This document shows positions 10,401-20,100 of a stretch of 64,000 bases of DNA, piece by piece (the first letter of the stretch is position 1; every line of letters begins with the position of its first letter). The notes under the pieces are model-generated. The model was not told the origin of the DNA. It did no database searches and saw nothing but the letters and a program-made list of their open reading frames with translations. Both the position numbers and the translations under genes were made by a program. Source of the stretch: RFSX01 sp964591455 (GTDB taxonomy: Bacteria > Bacteroidota > Bacteroidia > Chitinophagales > Saprospiraceae); contig CAZQDZ010000017.1 of the NCBI GenBank assembly GCA_964591455.1, positions 1 to 64,000 on the forward strand, in the 5' to 3' direction.

Positions 10401-12919
10401 CAGATACGACTTGTGGTGAAAGTGATGGAGCAGTATCAGGTTCAGCGTCAGGTGGTGTAGAGCCATATACATTTGAATGGAGTAATGGCGAAACGACGGG
10501 GACAATCACAGGTTTAGTAGCTGACTCATATACCTTAACAGTTACAGATGCTAATGGTTGTACGAGTACCTGTGAAGCTATTGTAAATGCGTCGGATGCA
10601 CCGACTTGTACATTGGTCGCGACTGATACGAATTGTGGAGATGATGGTTCTGTTGCGGGTACAGTTATGGGTGGGGAAGCGCCCTATTTATACTTATGGA
10701 ATACGGGAGATACGCTATCAGTTATGTCTGGATTAATTCCTGACACCTATATATTAACCGTTACAGATGCTAACGGATGCACCAGCACTTGTGAAGCTAT
10801 AGTGGATGATGCATCAGGTCTGCCGACATGTACAGTGGCAGTTATTGATACGAGCTGTGGTGAAAACAACGGTTCGGTAACAGCGAATGCCTCAGGAGGC
10901 ACACCACCATATAGTTATGTCTGGAATATGGGTCAATCCTCTTCCACAATTTCTAATCTTTCTCAAGGTACATATACTGTCACTATAGCAGATGCTAATG
11001 GTTGCACGAGCACGTGTTCTGGTAATGTAGGTGAGAGTAGTGCACTGAGTTGTAATGCAACATCTAATAGTCCTGTCTGTGGAGGAGAACTTTTACAGTT
11101 AATGGAGACAGGAGGGGACGCTGTGTCATGGAGTTGGACTGGACCTAATGGATTTAGTTCTTTTGAGCAGAATCCAGAATTTGTGGCTACAAATTCATCA
11201 GCTGGATCTTACCAAGTTGTCATAGCTCATGCCTCTGGCTGTTTAGATAGTTGTATAGTAAACATAGAGATAGATTCTCCTGAAACCAACGAAGGCGCAT
11301 TTATAGCAGCCTGTGAAGATCCATTTGGGTCCTTTATGTCCAATTTCACATTAGAGAATGCAGAGAATTTGGCAAATGGAGATATAGACGGTGATGGCGC
11401 TGATGGTTCTGTGGATGATGTGACTTACTATGCTAATGAAGTGGATGCTTTAAATATGTTAAATCCTCTTAGTAATGGAATGAATCTCTTTAATAATCCA
11501 CTCTATGTTAGAGTTCAGAGTGGAGACTGTTTTTCTATAGAGAAGTTACGCCTTGATTCTTTTAGAGGACCCGAATATACAGCTGAACCAACACATGTTA
11601 CTCAATGTAATTTGGCTGATGGTAGCATCTGTTTTGAAGGTTTACGTCAAGGAGGACTTAATTTAAGGTATACTGATCCAAATGGGTTACTAGTAGAAAG
11701 ACGATTTAGTAGTGATGTTAATGGAGAATATTGTCTGAGTAATTTGTCTAGTGGGCTTTATACTGACTTAGTAATCTTTACTAACCCAACAGATTTGTTT
11801 TGTTCAGGTCCAGTGCTTGATATTGAAATTTTTGATGCGGAAATGACCTCAGCAATTGTTTCTAATGTAGAAGTCTGTGAAGGATCTGCCTTAGCTCCAA
11901 TTATCATCACAGATGTCGGTTGCCCTATAACTCATATCCTCATTGATTTTGAGGATCCTTCATTTACAGATGTGCCAACTCTGACTCCTTTTATGCCAGG
12001 AGACCAGATGACAATACCAGATAATCTTCCACCTGGAAATTACACTGGTAGCATGTCACTTATCTGCAGTAATAATTGCTTGACCACAGATGAGTTTGTA
12101 ATAACTGTAATAGAAAATTTATCCCCTGGAGAGTCGACTGTTATAGAAATATGTAATGAAGATCCAAGTCAATTTAGTTTTAACTTATTCGATAGACTTG
12201 GAGGTGCACCTGATGGCGGAGGTACATGGTCGCTTCCTCAAGATTCATTGTCTTTAATTAGCCTTAGCAATGGAGATCAAGGAACGGTTAATTTACAAGG
12301 GGTTAACCCAGGTAGTTATGTATTCGAATATAGTATAGAAGCAAGTGAGATTTGTGGGGAGCCGTCTACCGTAGAAGTTGTAGTAACTGCTTGCTATGAC
12401 CTGGCCTTAACAAAAGTCTTAACTACTACTTCTAATGTAACACCGGGAAGCCAAGTGACTTTCGATATAACTGTTATTAATCAAGGTAGTGTAGCTGCCT
12501 ATGATGTGGCCGTCGCGGATTATTTCCCGAACTGCTTAATGTATGTAGATGCTCAGTTTACTTCACATACTGGAGGAGGTATTGCTCCTGTGGTTACGGA
12601 TAATGGCCTTAATGGTTTTATGATTTCGACTATACCCTCAGGAGAATTTGTCGTGGTTACAATAACAATGACGGTATCTACTACCTGTACTAATCCTAGT
12701 ATTGTCAATAATGCTGAAATAATAGGTGGCTCTAGTACGCCTGGTGGCCCTATCGCATTTGATGCTGATTCTATGCCAGACGATGATAGTGGTAGTCCAC
12801 CAGATTCTAATGATAACAACGTCACTGCCTCGGATGGGGGAGATGATTTTGATCCCGCGATATTGAACATTTGCTTTTTGGGTTGTGATGGCACCTTCCC
12901 ATGGAATGGAAGTAATTAA
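7421..12919 (+). CDS. Giant secreted modular protein: lamin-tail-like, Ig-like, SprB repeats, DUF11, GTFPWNGS tail
   Basis: The product is about 1832 residues from ATG 7421; an in-frame TTG at 7385 would add 12 residues of no apparent use. The hydrophobic core of the signal sequence ends near NSAQTAA, after an unusually long polar start. Domains in order: a lamin-tail-like domain (about bases 7950-8220), a beta-sandwich region, three Ig-like modules with W-S-W-T/S-G-P (about 8950-9670), six SprB repeats (9680-11045), one more Ig-like module (11075-11280), Cys-rich modules, and a DUF11 domain (about 12390-12720). The protein ends in an Asp-rich stretch and the tail CDGTFPWNGSN. No type A or B T9SS domain is recognisable. 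It leads a group of three genes in one direction, with a 40-base gap to the next. Adhesion is the likely role. Confidence 0.85.
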   Translation: MTRPTLGFVITNSLLQTEKRIISSATSYNFRLFVKQSLLSFFYLALLLNSAQTAANTSESEKPPMMSCPQNFNLQVDGSVGPILVCGGDVIPLCFTGDNLPAGGMVSFQVDSDNDGTFEEEICSQPIPDTPCPMPTSSSGGNVFFASLIANGDGGECGVAVPESITICNGCSCDTDNPDVDISGWELDDNTGGTGPGDPSHIFSAGTILASGDCITLSCNYSERTNNIWNNSSDDATLHDTSGNLIDMFSYTDDGQDGEELIGACEVSEAPICCDYQIPDDICGSGTLQFRAVVTPFDTLNCPSGASDELDSLTNIIVANSDCPFASIEVDTVVLCAAESTLAMIPISIIGGTGPFNIEYLFNGILITGVGFNDGDMLTIPGLTMGPIDVSLSSVIDLGGSECEGIVGDEEVVVDFKPMSAITLSSASDTNDCFCNGSISFDGPSDISFDIFYTLNGVLDSLIGITLPATLPNFCPGDYVITGAVDDFGCTASVSGAQTIGMADAQIPVASAVDESVCDGQDIELIESSNNGSSWSWTGPASFSSTLQSPVVSGSALPGVGTHTYSLLMTDSNGCTATDEIEILVNSNPVPVAEAVDSIYCDRVNIELEESSGLAREWSWSGPNGFSSTMQNPDVTLFFLPGPGTHTYTVTITDGNDCTGVDDVEIVVHEIPTSSIMTDRAICAGEDILLTESGGDAITWQWTSQFGFSSTAQNPVVPGADVIGPGTELFELTITDSNGCTFADEIDVDIYELPSCTITTTNSSCGVSDGTLTAVPTGGADGYTFEWSNMASSETISNLAAGNYTLTVTDSNGCTSSCEATVNASDAPTCSLMAFDTSCGESNGTVIGSAIGGIAPYTYQWALGDSLVMVSGSAVDTIGIIFDAAADTYIVTVTDAAGCTSTCEATVNASDAPTCSLVTTDTSCGTNDGSVAGTAMGGVAPYTYLWNTGDTLAVISGLAADTYTLTVTDANGCTSTCEAIVNTSDAPTCNAVSTDTTCGESDGAVSGSASGGVEPYTFEWSNGETTGTITGLVADSYTLTVTDANGCTSTCEAIVNASDAPTCTLVATDTNCGDDGSVAGTVMGGEAPYLYLWNTGDTLSVMSGLIPDTYILTVTDANGCTSTCEAIVDDASGLPTCTVAVIDTSCGENNGSVTANASGGTPPYSYVWNMGQSSSTISNLSQGTYTVTIADANGCTSTCSGNVGESSALSCNATSNSPVCGGELLQLMETGGDAVSWSWTGPNGFSSFEQNPEFVATNSSAGSYQVVIAHASGCLDSCIVNIEIDSPETNEGAFIAACEDPFGSFMSNFTLENAENLANGDIDGDGADGSVDDVTYYANEVDALNMLNPLSNGMNLFNNPLYVRVQSGDCFSIEKLRLDSFRGPEYTAEPTHVTQCNLADGSICFEGLRQGGLNLRYTDPNGLLVERRFSSDVNGEYCLSNLSSGLYTDLVIFTNPTDLFCSGPVLDIEIFDAEMTSAIVSNVEVCEGSALAPIIITDVGCPITHILIDFEDPSFTDVPTLTPFMPGDQMTIPDNLPPGNYTGSMSLICSNNCLTTDEFVITVIENLSPGESTVIEICNEDPSQFSFNLFDRLGGAPDGGGTWSLPQDSLSLISLSNGDQGTVNLQGVNPGSYVFEYSIEASEICGEPSTVEVVVTACYDLALTKVLTTTSNVTPGSQVTFDITVINQGSVAAYDVAVADYFPNCLMYVDAQFTSHTGGGIAPVVTDNGLNGFMISTIPSGEFVVVTITMTVSTTCTNPSIVNNAEIIGGSSTPGGPIAFDADSMPDDDSGSPPDSNDNNVTASDGGDDFDPAILNICFLGCDGTFPWNGSN
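9680..11045 (+). repeat. Six SprB-type repeats within the 7421-12919 gene
   Basis: Six units of about 75-80 residues follow one another. Each starts with C-x(7)-C-G-x-x-x-G followed by a glycine-rich stretch, PY-T/L-x-x-W, G-x-Y-x-L/V-T-V-T/A-D-A/S-N/A-G-C-T-S-x-C. The starts are near bases 9680, 9900, 10145, 10378, 10600 and 10825. Linkers such as NASDAPTC recur almost unchanged, and the DNA of the linkers is also very similar, which points to recent duplication or ongoing homogenisation. Confidence 0.8.
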
Positions 12920-12959
12920 TCATTATTTAATAACACCCTTTTAATTTAATTCTAGTAAG

Positions 12960-15900
12960 ATGAAAAAAACATTATTAAATATTATTCAGGTGTTCGTTTT
13001 GTTCCTTGGCTTGGTGCATCTCGTAAATGCGCAGTGTCCAGATTTTAGTGGGTTGACAGAGGCCGATATGGAGGTGGACGTGATAGAGAGTACATGTTTT
13101 GAATTAGGAGGTGAGCCGTCCGGCGGAGTAATATTTGCCCCTTCGCCTAATCCTTGTCCTGTGGGATCTACCTTATTTTATTCTGAGGATTTAATCACAT
13201 TTACTTCTGAAGTTCCTACTTATATTCAGAATGGAGGTACTACAGTAATTACGAGATGTCAGTGTGATAGTGATTCGGGGATTAACGGCCCTATAGGTAC
13301 AGTTTCTACTAATCCCGGAGAATGTCCCACTTGTATAATAACAAATGTGCAGGTGACAAATATATCTCCTTGTGAAAATATAGGCAATGATGAAGATGGA
13401 AGTAATGATATATTCTTAGCCAATGTTATACTTGAATATGAAGATATACCCCCATCGGGCACCTTAAGTATTTCTGGATTTGGAGGGAGTACTCAGAGTA
13501 TAGATTTAAATGGATTAGATCCAAATACACATACTGTTACAGATGTTAGTTTTAGCGCAAATGGGTCAATGGTAGGTGTATTTATTGATATCAATGGAGA
13601 TTGGCGTTGCCGATTTCAAGAAGAATTGGACGTAGTAGCCCCACCTAATTGCTCGGAATGTTCTTTGTTTGGGGTGACTGTTGAAAATACATCAGGTTGT
13701 ATTAATGTAGGTGATGATAATGATGACAGTAATGACATCTTCTTAGCAGATGTCACTGTAAATTTTAATTTACCACCTACGACTGGCGAACTAATGATTT
13801 TCGGTGATTTTACTTCAATATCTATCCCTGTAAGCAATCTAATAGGTAACAGTCACACATTCTCTGATGTACAATTCAATGCCAATGGTATTACGACATC
13901 TGTATTTGTGGAATTTACCGACAATATAAGTTGTAGTACATTCTTTAGAGCTCAGAATCTACCACCCTGTTCTAATCTTCCTCCTTGCGAGATAACAAGT
14001 ATAAGTCTTGATAACATATCAGATTGCATCAATGTAGGCAACGACGACAATGGACTCAATGATGTCTTCACGACTGACCTTGTGATAGAGTATACTAATT
14101 TGCCCAATTCAGGCCAATTAGTAATTACAACCACAGATGATTCATTTACTTTTGATCTATCTACGCTTGATCCTACATCTCTAACCTTAAGTAATATGTT
14201 TTTTGATGCTAATGGACAAGATATAACTGTAGAGGTAGAAGTGATTGCTGATGAAGGATGTAGTTATGAGGCTGTCGCTGGACAAGCACCATTCAATTGC
14301 TCAGAGCCTGCAATTACAAATCTCATAATAGAGAATACCACTGGCTGTATGAATGCAGGAAGCGATGGTGATGATAGCAACGATTATTATTTTGCTGATA
14401 TCACTGTAGATTATAATATGCCTTCCTTTTTTGGTGTGTTAGAAATAGTAGAGCTTGGATTGTCAGTTCCTTTTGATGTGCTTACAGGTACAAGTTATAC
14501 GTTCACGGATGTCCACCTTCCAGCCGATAATAATTTGATGACTTTCACGGCTGTATTTTCTTCACATCCTGGTTGTGCATTTTCTGTGGAGGTTCAAAAT
14601 TCCCCTCCTTGTTCGGAAAATATACTATGTGAAATATTTGATGTTTCATTAAATGTCACCTCTGATTGTATCAATGGAGATTCGGATCTTGATGGTTCTA
14701 ATGATTACTTCCAAGCGGATCTCATTATCAGTCTTGCCAATCATCCAGATGGAGGTGAGTTAGAGATTTCAGGAGCCATTTCAGATTTGATTGTGTTAGA
14801 TGCTAATAATACTCAGTATACGATTAGTAATCTTGCTTTATCTGCTAATGGTGATCCTGTGACTTTTGACATTTCTTTGGACGGTGACCCTAATTGTCAG
14901 GGACAATTTACTTTTGCAGGTTTACCTAGTTGTTCGGACGAGCCCGCTTTTTGCCCTGACTTGAGTATGCTGACTGTATCGGATATGGAAGTCAACTTAA
15001 TGGATAGTAGCTGCGATACTCCGGGTGGCACACCTTCAGGCGGTGAGGTATTTCCACTTTCTCCAAGTCCTTGCCCAGCTGGGTCGACACTGTTTTACTC
15101 AGATAATTTTGCGGCATTTACAACAGAAGTGCCTACATACGTGCAGGACGAATCTCGTACTATTCTGACCCGCTGTCAGTGTGACGAAGATGCATCAGTT
15201 ATTGGACCCCTCGGGATGGTCGTGACAACGCCAGGAGAATGTCCTACCTGTATTATTATAGATGTATCTATTATTGATATGTCACCCTGTGTCAATGGTG
15301 ATGATGATCTCGATGAATTCAATGACTTCTTTACTGCAGATTTAGAGATAAGTTATATTGATTTGCCACCTTCTGGTAATCTCTTTATAAGCACAATAAA
15401 TGATTTCATATCTATTAGCATAGACAGCTTAGATCCTGGTTCTCATACGATCACCGGTTTGACATTTCCAGCTGATGGACAGCCTGTTAATATCTTTATA
15501 GAGATTAATGGACCATGGAGTTGTAGCTTCAGTGCCAGCATTGGTGTTGCGCCAGAAAGTTGTTCTGAGTTGTGCATTTTACCCGAGTTAACTGCAGTCG
15601 CGACTTGTACAGATGCAGATGGAAATGACGCTGACCAAGATGAATATTTCATTAGAGTGGAGTTATTTGACTTGGGATCTAGCAGTGAATTATCCAATGG
15701 CGTAAATGTTAGTACGGGTACACGTGAGTATCTTTTTGATGCGGTAGGTACTTTCTACTTAGGGCCATTCCAACATTCAGGAACTGGCACGACGACTATT
15801 GATTTATTATATTTTAATGAAGGCGCTGATTGTGAAGGCTCATTAACGGTATCAGAAGTCTTGTGTGGATATACAAGCGATAATGGTTTGAATGCCTCAG

Positions 15901-17057
15901 GTCCATCTTGTGATTGTGAGGATGATATACCTGGAACAGTCTTAGCACAAGTAGCCCCAGGAAGTTTTGGAGCGGATACATCCGTTATAGTATATGTGTT
16001 AGTAGATTCAGATGATGAGGTGAGCGCAGTTAATAATACGGGACTCTTTACAGATTTGACAAATGATGCCTTTAGAGTCTATCCTATTAATGTAGGCATA
16101 GATGATCTGATGTCATTCTTAGCTGCGCTTCCTGCTGAAGGAGAGGCTTTTGAAATACCGTCAGATGTATGTGCAGTTGGTTGTGGCGTAGCGGCATACA
16201 CTGTAGATTGTGTGTGCAGAATAGATGATGTTGCGATACAGAAAGTAGTTAATGCAACTGGTTTTGTTAATATTGGTGATAATGTGAATTTCACTATTAG
16301 TGTTATTAATCAAGGGACTGATCCTATTTATAATATAGTTGTTCAAGATTATTTACCTGTAGGGCTTGATTTCGTCGCATCAGATAATACGCTTAATGCT
16401 TTTGCTAATAATCCTAATACAACTGGAGGAAACACCATTACTGCTACAGTGGCCACTTCTACACCATTGAATCCAGGTGAGACCTTGCCCGTAACCATTA
16501 CACTAACAGTCAGCGCTAGTTCTGCTGGTTTAACCTTGATTAATACTGCAGAAATTACTGCAGCAACAAGAGATCATGCTGGATTGATGCCAATTAAAGA
16601 TGAAGATGATCCATTGCCAACAACTGGTGGAGGGTCAGGTGAAATAGATAACAATATATCGGATGGCTCCAATGGGGGAGTAGATGCACAGATGGATCAA
16701 GATGATTTCGATATGGCACTCTTACAGGTATGCCCATTCTTGGCAGGGTCTGTTGACAGTCCCCAAGTTTGTAAAGGCACAGAATCTGCCCCGATTAATT
16801 TGCAGATAACGCTAGGAATGGTAGAGCATATACAAATCTTCTTTGATGATGATGCCCGCGCTGCAGGATTCACAGACTTTATAGATTTAGGTCAACCAAT
16901 GCCAACTGATTATGTGATTCCTTCTGGTATTACTGAAGGAGTATTTAGAGGGGAGATAGCATTGATAGGTTCAGGTACTTGTATTACAAGAGTGCCTTTT
17001 ACAATCACTATAGAATGCCCTAACTGTGGAACTTTCCCATGGACTGGCAGTCGCTAA
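12960..17057 (+). CDS. Giant secreted modular protein with Asp-rich repeat modules, DUF11 and GTFPWTGS tail
   Basis: The product is 1365 residues with a clear signal peptide (about 1-24, ending VNAQ). It begins with a Cys-rich module of about 100 residues (26-125) that recurs at 665-764. Six modules of about 125 residues follow the two copies, five after the first and one after the second. Each opens with a Cys-bounded strand and an Asp-rich turn such as GNDEDGSNDIF or GDDDLDEFNDFF. Next come a 210-residue module shared with the following gene (bases about 15577-16215), a DUF11 domain (about 16210-16735), a module shared with the preceding gene, and the tail CGTFPWTGSR. There is no recognisable T9SS type A or B domain. 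The Asp-rich turns could bind calcium; that is inference from composition. Confidence 0.85.
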   Translation: MKKTLLNIIQVFVLFLGLVHLVNAQCPDFSGLTEADMEVDVIESTCFELGGEPSGGVIFAPSPNPCPVGSTLFYSEDLITFTSEVPTYIQNGGTTVITRCQCDSDSGINGPIGTVSTNPGECPTCIITNVQVTNISPCENIGNDEDGSNDIFLANVILEYEDIPPSGTLSISGFGGSTQSIDLNGLDPNTHTVTDVSFSANGSMVGVFIDINGDWRCRFQEELDVVAPPNCSECSLFGVTVENTSGCINVGDDNDDSNDIFLADVTVNFNLPPTTGELMIFGDFTSISIPVSNLIGNSHTFSDVQFNANGITTSVFVEFTDNISCSTFFRAQNLPPCSNLPPCEITSISLDNISDCINVGNDDNGLNDVFTTDLVIEYTNLPNSGQLVITTTDDSFTFDLSTLDPTSLTLSNMFFDANGQDITVEVEVIADEGCSYEAVAGQAPFNCSEPAITNLIIENTTGCMNAGSDGDDSNDYYFADITVDYNMPSFFGVLEIVELGLSVPFDVLTGTSYTFTDVHLPADNNLMTFTAVFSSHPGCAFSVEVQNSPPCSENILCEIFDVSLNVTSDCINGDSDLDGSNDYFQADLIISLANHPDGGELEISGAISDLIVLDANNTQYTISNLALSANGDPVTFDISLDGDPNCQGQFTFAGLPSCSDEPAFCPDLSMLTVSDMEVNLMDSSCDTPGGTPSGGEVFPLSPSPCPAGSTLFYSDNFAAFTTEVPTYVQDESRTILTRCQCDEDASVIGPLGMVVTTPGECPTCIIIDVSIIDMSPCVNGDDDLDEFNDFFTADLEISYIDLPPSGNLFISTINDFISISIDSLDPGSHTITGLTFPADGQPVNIFIEINGPWSCSFSASIGVAPESCSELCILPELTAVATCTDADGNDADQDEYFIRVELFDLGSSSELSNGVNVSTGTREYLFDAVGTFYLGPFQHSGTGTTTIDLLYFNEGADCEGSLTVSEVLCGYTSDNGLNASGPSCDCEDDIPGTVLAQVAPGSFGADTSVIVYVLVDSDDEVSAVNNTGLFTDLTNDAFRVYPINVGIDDLMSFLAALPAEGEAFEIPSDVCAVGCGVAAYTVDCVCRIDDVAIQKVVNATGFVNIGDNVNFTISVINQGTDPIYNIVVQDYLPVGLDFVASDNTLNAFANNPNTTGGNTITATVATSTPLNPGETLPVTITLTVSASSAGLTLINTAEITAATRDHAGLMPIKDEDDPLPTTGGGSGEIDNNISDGSNGGVDAQMDQDDFDMALLQVCPFLAGSVDSPQVCKGTESAPINLQITLGMVEHIQIFFDDDARAAGFTDFIDLGQPMPTDYVIPSGITEGVFRGEIALIGSGTCITRVPFTITIECPNCGTFPWTGSR
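13035..15570 (+). repeat. Nested protein repeats: one duplicated Cys-rich module and six Asp-rich modules
   Basis: The Cys-rich module lies at 13035-13334 and again at 14952-15251. Both copies start CPD-(F/L)-S and share EVPTY-(I/V)-Q, TRCQCD and GECPTCII. Between them and after the second copy are six Asp-rich modules, each opening with a pattern like C-x-I/F-x-x-V-x(5)-S-x-C followed by N-x-G-x-D-x-D-x-x-N-D-x-F. The unit of one Cys-rich module plus Asp-rich modules has therefore been duplicated, with different numbers of Asp-rich modules afterwards (five and one). Confidence 0.75.
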
Positions 17058-17128
17058 TTATTCAGAACCAATTTCTTAGAAAAATGACAACACAAAATAT
17101 ATACTTATTCATTTCTGAAACGAATACC

Positions 17129-20100
17129 ATGACTAAAATTCAAGGAATTCTAAAGACAACAATTTTCTTCTGCGTGTTACTATTACATGGTAGTATGTCT
17201 GCGCAATGTGGGAATGCGTATATAGCGGGTATAGTAGATGGCCCACTCTTGGGAGGTACACCTAAAATGATCCAAATCTGCGCTAATGCTGATATCGCTG
17301 ACCTAAGTATATATGCTATAGGTTCTGCTAACAATGGTGGTGGATCAGACGGAGAAGAATTTACTTTTCCTGTGATGCCACTTCCTGCAGGTAATTGTAT
17401 AACGGTAGCAACAGAGGCCGTGGAGTTTAATAACTTTTTTGGTTGTGATCCTGATTTTGTAGATCCTGCCGCAAATATCAATGGAGACGATGCCGTAGAG
17501 TTATTCTGTAGCGGCACCGTAGAAGATGTATTTGGAGATATAAACACGGATGGCACTGGCGAGATATGGGAGTACTTAGATGGCTGGGCTGTTTCCACTG
17601 ACCAGATGGCCAGCGGTACCACATTCGATAATAATTGGATGTACAGTGGACCTAATGCACTGGATGGAGAAACGAGCAATGCTACTGCAGGTACAGCGTT
17701 TCCTAATGCTGCTTGTCCAGCTCCTGTATGCAATGACATTATAGTAGAGGTGGTTGCCATCTGTTCAGATGACAATAATAATTTTATGGAGCGATTTTAT
17801 TATGTAGAGATAACTGTAGTAACAGGTGGAACTGGCTCCAATGATTTCAATGTCTCTGTCGGAAATGCTTCTCAGAGTTATGATGGCACTGCCTTGGTCT
17901 TTGGACCGTTCGCTCATTCTTTGAATGGCAATGAAGTGCAGTCTGTAACAGTTACTGATAATTTGTTAGGTAGTTGTATGACAACTGTGGAAGTTGTAGA
18001 AACTTTCTGTACTGATATAAATGGAAATGGTGCAGCTGATAATGACTATGTAAATTGCATTTGTACAGATGCCGCTAATGATGATAGTGGCGGGACGATT
18101 TTCTCACAAGCTCAGCCAGGCACCTTTATGTCTGGTGGTAGCAGTGACTTTTTGCAGTGGTACCTTCTGACTGATGTGAGTTCTGGTAACACTAATATTA
18201 TAACGGCTAACCCTGTCGGCTTGTTTGCCAGCTTGGCAGAAGACACTTACTATGTGTTTGCCCTCAATTTTAAATCTGATCAGGCGGCCAATGTTTCTGC
18301 ATTGCTTAGTCAAGGAGCGCCAGTAAATCTTACGGCCCTAATCAATGGGACGGCCCCTTTTGAAGATGACTGTTATACTGTATGTGGACCTGCAACCTAC
18401 GAGGTGGATTGTTCTGCAGATATATCTTCACTGGCCTGTAATGATGCCATTAATGTGACATTAGGACCAGCTTGCGATGCGAGTCTCTTGTCATTAGATC
18501 AGCTTATAGAAAACCAAGTTTCTAGTCCTGAAGAATTTACAATTACGATGACAGCAGCGGATGGTACTGTAGTAGATATTAGAAATGAAACTTCAGACAC
18601 TGGTGATAATGTCAATAACTTTATTGGCCAGCAATTAGTGTATACTGTTACCCACCTATGCTCTAATGAGACTTGTTGGGGCAATGTAACCTTAGAAGAT
18701 AAGACACCGCCAGAATTGGAATGTGACTGTCCAGTAGGAGGTTTGGGCAATGGAAATTTTGCACCTGAATGTATCTTTTCTTGTTATGATGTGACCTTGT
18801 TAGAAGGCCAAAACTTACCTAGCGACATAGATGATTTTGTTAATGGAAGTATAGAAGATAATTGCCAGAATTTTGAAGTAGGGTCTGTCACTTTTGAAGA
18901 TGACTTATCTGACTTGGGTTTATGTAGAGGAAGTACCTTGCGAAGAACATGGACAGTAACCTTTACAGCACTTGGTGGTACACAGACAGATGTTATTACT
19001 TGTACAAGAGAATACTTGTTCGAACCACTGAACCCCTCCAGCATAATTGCCACGGAAGGTGTGATAGATAATCCTATAAACAATACTGTATATCTGCCAA
19101 GCACAACTGTGTCTGTCGATTGTAATGACGGTACATCTCCAGCAGACATAGCCTCTAGCTTAGGTGTCGGATTTGCTTACCCTCATATTTATATTGATGA
19201 CCGACCTGTCAGCATAGAAGAGAATCTTTGTAATGTCAATAGCATATTCTCAGATTCTGCCAGTAATGGCTCTAATTGCTCACCTGGATGTGTAAGTGGA
19301 GGAAAAATATTTAGATCCTGGACGCTATTAGATTGGTGTACTTCTGAGGTTCAAAATCATCTACAGGTTATTGCCTTGGATGACAGTGAAGCACCAATGT
19401 TAAGTCTGCCTGGAAGTATTACAGAATCTACACAAGCAGGGTTTTGTACCTTAGATTTTGCTTTGCCCGCTCCTAGTCGATTGAGTGATAACTGTGATTC
19501 CAACGTGACTTACACCGTAGACGGTACTTCAGGAGATCATACGATTATAGGAGATGCCCAGAGTGGATTTACTGCCGTAGGATTGGAAGCTGGTACACAC
19601 CAGATTTTCTATAGCGCATCAGATTGTTGTGGTAATGAGACTGAGGCAACGCTTGAGATAACTATAAAAGATAATACCTCTCCTAATGCCATAGCCGTAG
19701 AATACATAACGGTACCTGTATACGCTGCTGGGGCTACAGAGGCCTTTGCCTTAGTAAGCGCAGAAAGTATAGATAATGGCTCTTTTGACAATTGTAGTGA
19801 AGTGACTTTAGATATCCGAAGAATGGATGATCATTGTGATAGGACTGATGATGAATTCGGACCATTTGTACACTTCTGCTGTGACGATATGAGTCCTGAA
19901 GGATTTGCAGAAATCGAAGTAGAATTATTAGTTACGGATGATTGTGGTAATACAAATGTTGTCAGATCCATGGTCGTACTTCAAGATAGGTCATCTGATG
20001 AGACTACTTGTCCAGATGGCATGATAATAAGTTGCAGCCAGTTCAACACGGGATTCCTTGATGACCTTTCTGTAACAGGTATGCCTGCTCGTACAGGAAT

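Noticed and set aside
17140..17775. A 211-codon minus-strand frame opposite the start of the third giant gene
   Set aside because: It is low in complexity (Ser/Pro/Ala-rich), has no recognisable domain and mirrors the coding frame with signal peptide and lamin-tail-like domain.
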